Source: Cloeon dipterum (lineage: Eukaryota; Arthropoda; Insecta; Ephemeroptera; Baetidae). Taken from it: DNA of 64,000 bases. Where the stretch lies: assembly GCF_949628265.1 (NCBI RefSeq), contig NC_088789.1, positions 16,484,886-16,548,885 of the forward strand, given 5' to 3'. A program made the position numbers and the translations under genes. The notes below the pieces were generated by a model. That model saw only the letters and a list, made by a program, of their open reading frames with translations. It was not told the origin of the DNA and did no database searches. Positions 57,889 to 64,000 of the stretch are shown here, piece by piece. How positions within the stretch are numbered: the first letter of the stretch is position 1; every line of letters begins with the position of its first letter.

Positions 57889-60800
57889 TTACCGACGGGC
57901 GAAGTTAACAACATACTCTCTGGCCTTAACTTTGAAAGCTTCCTTGTCTTTTTGATACATATCTGCTGCTTCAATATTCAACGGATCCTCAAAGTTCAAC
58001 AAGTCCTGAAACAAGAAATAATTGAAAAATCGATTTATGTGCAGCGCAGTCTCCATGCAGCTTATCTTAAATTACAAAGTCATTAGAATAAAATCTGAAA
58101 ATTGTTCACTACTTCAATAAACCTTGGACAGTTGAAATAATAATTATAATAAAAATAGCCTTTCTTTGATTTGCATGTGAAGTAATTCAAATTGTCTCTC
58201 ACACAACACAATTTTTGTGGAGTGTTATTATAACAGTCCGCAGTAGGGTATTTCCGAAAGAGATCTTCAATGATCTACAAATTTTAAATTTTTGTTCGAG
58301 CACTATCCTGATTTTTAAGTATTTTTTAGGGTAATACACAGGTGTCAAAATAAGTAAATTTGTCAGTAAAATGTAAAAAACGTTTTCTAGAAAATAGATA
58401 GGGAAAACCTGGTGAAACGGTCATCTGCGTTAAAATTATTTTTGTATTATAATGATGCTAGGAACATCAAATTTTGTGCCAAAAGATGCCCACTTAGACA
58501 GCCTTCAACTTCAAAATTTTAACCGTTTTTTTAGCATCAGGTCAGACATGACCATCAAAATAGGAAAGAAATTGAACCCATTGTCGTTAAGGTTGTCCTT
58601 GAGCAATCGATTTCATGAAATTCCCATTTAAGCCACTTAACCGACGCCTGACGGGCATAGTATTTGTTCAATTAGCAAGATCTGCACACTGTTGTAATGG
58701 CAAAGTCAAAATCTTTCAGAATATGTGCAGTTTGACCCTTAGGAAGTCGTCATGGAGCTCAGGAAATGCCCTGATATGCGAGCAATCTCATTCCAGAGCA
58801 CCATGTAGACACATAGAGGGTCCAATTGAGGTGAATATTAACATGAAAGCTTTTGTCTAGGCCGTTGACATTGAAAATCAAACCAATACAGATCCTAACA
58901 GGAGTTAGTTAAGTGGCTACACATGTGCATTGAATTAAATCGATCGCTCAAAGGCTACCTTGACGCCAGGGCTCAATTCACCTAAGCCAGTCAGTTTTTA
59001 TAAAACTTGAGGATGTTTTTTAATGACTTACTGTAAAGAGAGAGTTCAGGCCCCACACAACGTCTTTTAATCTGCGAGTGGGTGCCCAGCCAAGTCCGTC
59101 TATAGAACTCTGTCGAAGCAAACTCAAACAAATTTCTCCATCAACACTAATATTGGGATGCCACAACTTGGTTAAACATCTGACTTTTGGCGGCTGAAAA
59201 TTCGAGACGCACTGTGAGAAGGCACCGAAATTGGCTTCTTTACTTACTGCCATGTTGTATTCCTCTGGAACATATATGTGGAATTTGAAGTGACCCTCAT
59301 ACCAGTAGCCCTCGTCTGGGGTCACTGTCAGGAAAAATTCATGCAGTTTATGAGTATCTTCAAAGAAAGTACTGCACGTGGGTGGCAGCTCCGCTTCCAT
59401 TTCTTGGACCTGAGAAAGATAAATTCTAATTAATATCAACATTCTGTAAAAAAATTAAAATGAATTAGCGATATAGTAAGGGTTCGACTTTACACTGAGC
59501 GAGAATAGCGACATATTTCTTTGCGGTTCATAATTTTACAAAACTGTTATTGAGCCATAATCAGTCAAAGCAACAAATTTCTGTCCAGGGGTCAATGGAT
59601 TTTGATGAAATTTTTTTGCGTTAATTTTGCCCTAATTGACCGACAAAACAGTTGAGAAAACTCCGACTTTCCAATTTTTGCGGGTTTTGCGGGCGTTCAA
59701 ATGTCAAAATCTGGGAATTTAGAGTACTTCATAACTTTGCTCAGGGTAGTCCTAGAACAAAAATTAAAAAAACTCGTAAACTCGTCTCAACAAGGCAAAC
59801 AACTTTTACATTAACTTAATTTTTGTTAATAGGACCACCACAACCCGAGATTCGGGTGCACAAAGTTTTTTTTTTAATCGAGGCGGATGCAATAGAATGC
59901 TTGATGAGCACCAAATCTCGAATTGTGCACTAAAAATCTCGACGCAAATTATAAAATAAATAAACAGCACACCACTCAAATTGTCCTGACATCCCTTTCG
60001 GGATTAAAGGGTGCAATCCCATTCAACCCCTACTACACACCCCATCCCAAGCGCGCTTTTTTTTTGTAATCATTTTTGAGCGGAAAAGTGTAATTTAATC
60101 ACTTCCGAGAGTGTAGAATTCGAGATTTGGTGCTCATCAAGCATTTTATTGCATCGGTCTCGATAAAAAAAAAACTTTGTGCACTCAGGTTGTGGTGGTC
60201 CTATTTACAAAAATTAAGAACCGTTTGACTCGATTTAAAGTGAACTAAGTAACAGAATTGGTTTGAAGACAATTACTCGTCAACGTCATGCTAAGGTGTT
60301 GAAACGGACGAAAAATTCTAAATTTCACGTTATTTGGGGGGTTTAAAGGGGGTTGGGGGTTGGTGGGTCTCATACCCCTTTAGTGCACTTAGGAGCGTCG
60401 AGAGGAGTCTAACTGTATGCGGTTTTTGAAATTCGGATGACTAGAAGTCGAGATTTGGCCAATCATCGTTTTTTACCAACCTCGAAAAACAAGGATTTTT
60501 GAAGTTTTCATTTTTAATTAAAAAAAAAAAAAAATAGGAAAAATCGCCATTCCAAATTTTAACGTTATTAGCTTAATTTTTTGTGCTCTACAAAATGGCT
60601 ATGAAAAAAATAAAAAAATCAATACATTCATTTTCAAATTTGAGTTTAAAATCAAAAAAATTAATTTTTATGATCTTGACCTTTGACTTAACACTTTGAG
60701 GTCAATATAAAAGTTGTTTGCCTTGTTGAGACGTGTTTACGGGTTTTTTAATTTTTGTTCTAGGACTACCCTGAGCAAAGTTATGAAGTACTCAAAATTC

Positions 60801-61342
60801 CCAGATTTTGACATTTGAGCGCCTGCAAAACCCGCAAAAATTGGAAAGGCCGAGTTTTCTCAACTGTTTTGTCGGTCAATTAGGGCAAAATTAACGCAAA
60901 AAAATTTCATCAAAATCCATCGACCCCTGGACAGAAATTTGTTGCTTTGACTGATTATGGCTCTAATTAGATTTGGTTGTGCTTACAAGTTTAAGTCACA
61001 AAACCTCAAATTCTCAAAATATCTTTCAAAAGGGCAATATTTGTTATAAGTGCACTTATCCTTTTTAAATAATATTCATAATATTATACTGTGTGCATTG
61101 TACAGTTTTTATCAAGCGACGAAATAAATTTAGAACGGTTGCAAAAGAAAATAACACACAATGGTATGTACATACTCGATTAACAATTCTTTTAAGTATT
61201 ATTCAGTCTTATCATTGCCACTGAAAATATTGCAAATTGAAGCTGCGTACAAACAAACCTCTTTGATTAATAATTTGTCTCTGACGGAGGCCCTTCTGCT
61301 ATTTCTGCCATCATTGTTGAGCATTTTGGTCAGCGTTATCAT
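57889..61342 (-). CDS. Ube2f: NEDD8-conjugating enzyme UBE2F
   Basis: E2 enzyme that accepts NEDD8 from the UBA3-NAE1 E1 and, with RBX2-type E3, neddylates cullin 5. Exons in transcript order: 61342-61259, 59409-59248, 59193-59032, 58005-57889; 174 residues (human 185). The N-terminal extension MITLTKML, followed by [13 protein letters not shown], is the UBE2F-type E1-docking peptide and helix 1. The UBC core has [19 protein letters not shown], the HPN motif ([18 protein letters not shown]) with catalytic Cys104, and [19 protein letters not shown]. The end is EYVVNFARR. The 54-nt intron 59247-59194 is stop-free and in frame. Upstream, an acceptor near 61379 suggests a separate 5' UTR exon. 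AATAAA lies just after the stop at 57876-57871 (-). Confidence 0.95.
58006..59031 (-). other. UBE2F last intron with an inverted-repeat element
   Basis: About 1 kb intron. Its second half (about 58567-58985) is an inverted-repeat element listed separately. The rest is AT-rich with nothing recognised. Confidence 0.6.
58567..58985. mobile_element. Inverted-repeat element in the UBE2F intron, about 420 bp
   Basis: Left arm (about 58567-58642) and right arm (about 58907-58985) are inverted. Matching blocks are AATTGAACCC versus AATTGAGCCC, a CGTTAAGGTTGTCCTTGAGC versus CGTCAAGGTAGCCTTTGAGC block, AATCGATTT versus GATCGATTT, and AGCCACTTAAC in both. The interior has no convincing open frame. It fits a MITE-like or foldback element. 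Confidence 0.65.
59552..60963. mobile_element. Nested foldback element, about 1.4 kb
   Basis: The outer arms (59552-59811 and 60707-60963) are inverted copies of about 260 bp. Tips are GAGCCATAATCAGTCAAAGC on the left and its complement on the right. A second inner inverted pair (about 59826-59935 and 60110-60212) of about 105 bp includes TAGGACCACCACAACC and GCTTGATGAGCACCAAATCT. The two sides are unequal: about 490 bp of unpaired sequence lies between the inner right and outer right arms. No protein is encoded. It looks like a long-TIR or foldback DNA element, possibly one element inside another. Confidence 0.8.
59826..60212. repeat. Inner inverted repeat of the foldback
   Basis: Arms of about 105 bp separated by about 170 bp. 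Both arms contain a poly-A/T run next to CTTTGTGCAC and the block TTGATGAGCACCAAATCTCG. It may be a separate element inserted in the outer one, or its inner stem. Confidence 0.7.
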
Positions 61343-62440
61343 CTTGATTTCGTTTTGCTCACTTTCCTCCGATTCTAAAAAATTAAATGCAATGTTATTA
61401 ATAGCTCGTTTAAAACTGAAATCAATAGTGATTTAAAAAGGCTAAGAAAGCCTTAAAGTTGCGTCATTATAGTCAATCCAAAATGTTAACGTGCAATTAT
61501 CTCACCGGCGTGCGCTGCAGTTTTCAGAAGCAGCTAAACATTACAGGCAACTGATAGGCGATCCCCTTGGTTTCAGCGACTTTCGCAGAATTTTGTGACA
61601 ACTTAACAACAGCGAAATCAGCGAAATTCGACACAGTTCCGACTCAAACTACTAAACAAAGTAAAGGACCAAGCTCGTGTGATTTCTAAAATTCTGCTAG
61701 ACCACGGAGGATAAGATATAAGATCACAACAAAACTAACCTAGCAGCATTCGACGGCAGAGACATCTACAACTACAACCTGCTTGGAAGTCGTTTCGTTT
61801 GCGCGCGAAAGCACGAGCAATTCTTTAAATAATTGTGATTTTCAGGAGTAAAGAGGTGGCCGCAGACTTCAGCTTAAATAAAAACGAAATATTTGGCATA
61901 TTTTTTGTTTTGTTGATTTATATTAAGAGGGGATTTTGAATTTTTATCACAGGGAGGTAATTTATAATTATGCGAGTTGCGGGGTTGTCAATGTTTCAAT
62001 GTTAATACCGAATCTCGATTGTTTCCCTCTTTTCCATTATTTTTCGCAATTTTTTTTTTTCAATTTTTCAAATGTTCAGCCTTCCATTATTTCTTATTAA
62101 TTTTGTATGTCAGTAGCCACTGTCGAATTAATTTTTAGTGAAATCCACCACAAGGGCGCGGGTTCTTATTTATTTTTACGAATTTAAAATAAGTAAAATC
62201 AGATGCGTTTTTACGATTCATAGCCTTAGCTTATTTTGTTTTTGAGCTTTTATTTCTCAAACATCGTACAAAATATTCATCACCTGCCTCTCAGTCTAGG
62301 AAAATATGTAAAAAAAACAGGACAGCGCTATAGTTTTGAGTGCTTTATTTAATAAACAATTGCTCAGAGTATTGATATACTGAATTCATACAAATAATAT
62401 GTATTAAACTTTTGGCTAAGACGGTGTCATTACATTGTTA
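61343..62440. other. Spacer between the UBE2F 5' end and the SOD-like 3' end
   Basis: Contains the UBE2F leader: an acceptor near 61379 (-) and probably a non-coding first exon toward 61700-61830. It then holds AT-rich spacer, and an AATAAA on the minus strand at 62349-62344 that should end the SOD-like transcript. No further gene is recognised. Confidence 0.5.
62344..62349 (-). terminator. Polyadenylation signal of the SOD-like gene
   Basis: AATAAA on the minus strand about 92 nt downstream of the SOD-like stop codon. Confidence 0.55.
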
Positions 62441-63238
62441 TTATTTGTGTCCAAAGTGGTGCCTTCTTCTCCTCGCAGCGGCGCTCTCTTCCGCTGAAGG
62501 CGCCGATCTCCCCAATATCCCACAAGCAACAGAGGTTGACTCTTTTTTGCTCATATCGTGGAACGCGATTCCGCGGGCTAAAACGCTTCGATGTCCGCTG
62601 AAGGCCAGCTTTGGGCCCAGAGTCATCTCCACCAATAGCTTTCCTTCGTCATCCACCTGGAAGGAACCCAGGTAGCCGGCGGGTATTTCAGGGCTCGGTA
62701 TCGAATTGGCCGGCTGTAAATTTCAAAATGGGAAAATTTCATTCAAAGCAACTCAGCTTGACTTTTGCTGGTTCCAGAAATGTTTGCTTTTTGAAAATCA
62801 GACCATTTTTTAAAAAATATGGTTTTAATAAAAACTTTAAATTTTTCCAAAAAATCCTTTAAAAAATTTAAATCATGCCATTGCCCGACTCTTGGCCTCA
62901 TTTTTAGGGCTTATATAACAAGTGCAAAATTCTTACCATTAACATATAGAACAAATAAGCCAGATTGAAATATGGAATTTAATAATGATTATTGAATTTT
63001 AGACGTGACTATATGTTACCTGGTCGGGCTTGAAGACAGGACCCAGCTTCCTGCAATCGCCATTTTCGTGTACCGAGAGGCCAAGGTTGAGCCCAGAAGG
63101 GAGTCCGTGCAGCTCAGCGCGCAGTTGCATCTTCGCGCCGCCGGCATCTTCCTTGACGATGATTTCGCCGTGCAATTTGTCTTCTAGGGATCTTAGCACC
63201 GCCACGGCTTTTTTGCCTACCGCCGATTCCGCGTCCGC
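62441..63238 (-). CDS. Cu/Zn superoxide dismutase-like protein, ligand-poor, 5' incomplete
   Basis: Two exons are clear: 63238-63020 and 62713-62441, both phase 0, ending in TAA after a basic tail (ARRRRHHFGHK). The fold is recognisable: KKAVAVLRS, then LHGEIIV, a GLSVHENGDC loop, LGPVFKPD, FSGHRSVLARGIAFHD and VACGILG. Against canonical SOD1, the first Cu His (H46) is Ser, the bridging His63 is Val, the Zn region has no His/Asp in the expected places, and the Arg before the final Cys is replaced. Only H48, H120 and the disulfide Cys pair appear kept. It is therefore probably not an active dismutase; insect SOD-related (Rsod-type) proteins are a plausible relative. The first exon is unresolved; one candidate is the ATG near 63432 (-) below a TATA box. 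Confidence 0.75.
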
Positions 63239-64000
63239 CTGAACAATTTTTCACAGAACCACGTGTATAATTAACTTTGGCATTGGTCGAGTGCAAATAA
63301 GAAAATTGAGCGCGCACGTTCCTCTTTAATTTTTTGTCGGTGCTGGACGAACGAGCGTCTTGTTGTCTGTCAAGGAAAAACGACTTTGTCTCGATAAAAG
63401 CGAGATGATGCTACAGCATGATGTCATCTCGCAGCTTATTCTCTTTTATATTGGAACATCTTTGCCGCCGCTGAGAAAGAATACCCTGCTCATGGCCACA
63501 GCCTCAAACGAGCAAATAAATTTCCTGATGGCAGCATCGGTGTGTGTGTGCATTAATGCTTAATGATGTCACGCTTAAAATTGGTTATTAAATAATTCCT
63601 GCAAATCCAATATATTCAACGCTTTTAACTTTAGTTAAGTGCGTGCATCACGAATTAACGATTATTGTTCCTAATACGCCAGATAGGAATTTTAAACATT
63701 TTTTTATGAAAATGAAGAAAATTTTATGTGGAAGGTTTGGGCTTTAATTAAAAAAAAAATGGGGACCAATGTAGAATAATGTAGATTTTTTTTAGTGTTT
63801 TTACCCATTTGGGTATTCGCGGGTTTCTTGCCCATTTTTCAAAATTCGGGTTGTATTCTTTTTAACATGATTTTATACGTTTAAAAAAAGAGATTTAGTC
63901 AATTAGTTAGTGTACCAGGTATTTTTTTTCGTTTTCAATAAATAAAATTTATAATTGCGGATTTGTTTTAAGAAAAATTTACCAATTTAGATAAAAAAAT
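63239..64000. other. Upstream flank of the SOD-like exons
   Basis: A minus-strand TATAAAAG at 63450-63443 is followed by an ATG near 63432 opening about 25 codons to a possible GTTCGT donor that would join exon 63238 in phase. That peptide (MTSCCSIISLLSRQSRF start) is only weakly signal-like. A short palindrome lies at 63401-63431. The last 400 bp are AT-rich with nothing recognised. Confidence 0.35.
63443..63450 (-). promoter_or_regulatory. Candidate TATA box for the SOD-like gene
   Basis: TATAAAAG on the minus strand, about 205 nt upstream of the first confirmed exon. Supported by motif only. Confidence 0.35.

Larger units (their letters stand above)
59410..61258 (-). other. UBE2F first coding intron (1.85 kb)
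   Basis: Most of the intron is occupied by the 1.4-kb nested foldback element at 59552-60963. The remainder is short AT-rich flanking sequence. Confidence 0.7.

Noticed and set aside
61161-61436. Plus-strand 91-codon Leu/Ile/Ser-rich frame resembling a membrane peptide
   Set aside because: It is the complement of the first UBE2F coding exon and its leader, which match the NEDD8 E2 N-terminus.

Overview
The window is nuclear DNA of an arthropod, most likely an insect. Coding exons are GC-rich and split by GT-AG introns, many only 53-60 nt long and AT-rich, while a few introns exceed 5-11 kb. The gene set is eukaryotic throughout (ESCRT-II, gamma-tubulin complex, NEDD8 E2, bHLH-zip factor, PH/MyTH4/FERM protein), and short inverted-repeat elements sit in introns and spacers. 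I cannot place it to an order from sequence alone. No rRNA, CRISPR or bacterial-style operon was seen, and I did not recognise a tRNA by eye.

Layout. Positions 1-5100 hold no gene I can support. Positions 5652-41557 (+) are one large gene, the PLEKHH1/2-MAX-1 family protein (coiled coil, two PH domains, MyTH4, FERM). Its first coding exon is isolated far upstream, a 54-nt microexon lies at 17300 and a 63-nt exon at 28704. A second, internal first exon at 33213 suggests a separate short-isoform promoter. Most of the first 33 kb is therefore intron, with two small inverted-repeat elements and a degenerate repeat copy. Positions 43317-46665 (+) encode the USF bHLH-leucine-zipper transcription factor. 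Positions 47371-48261 (-) encode the ESCRT-II subunit VPS25, which shares a 313-bp divergent promoter interval with the gamma-tubulin complex component 6 gene (GCP6/Grip163) at 48575-53527 (+).

Positions 53950-56228 (-) encode a thiamine-diphosphate enzyme that reads as phosphonopyruvate decarboxylase, the committed step of C-P bond (phosphonate) biosynthesis. It is multi-exonic and so resident in the host genome. Its 5' end is not resolved. Positions 57889-61342 (-) encode the NEDD8-conjugating enzyme UBE2F, whose first intron carries a 1.4-kb nested foldback element. Positions 62441-63238 (-) are the 3' part of a Cu/Zn superoxide dismutase-like gene that has lost most metal ligands.

The genes are functionally unrelated neighbours rather than a pathway cluster. 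The most unusual item is the phosphonopyruvate decarboxylase. Other points of interest are the two-promoter structure of the MAX-1 gene, several stop-free or alternative splice sites that could make in-frame isoforms, a GC-AG intron in VPS25, the degenerate SOD, and at least five inverted or dispersed repeat elements.
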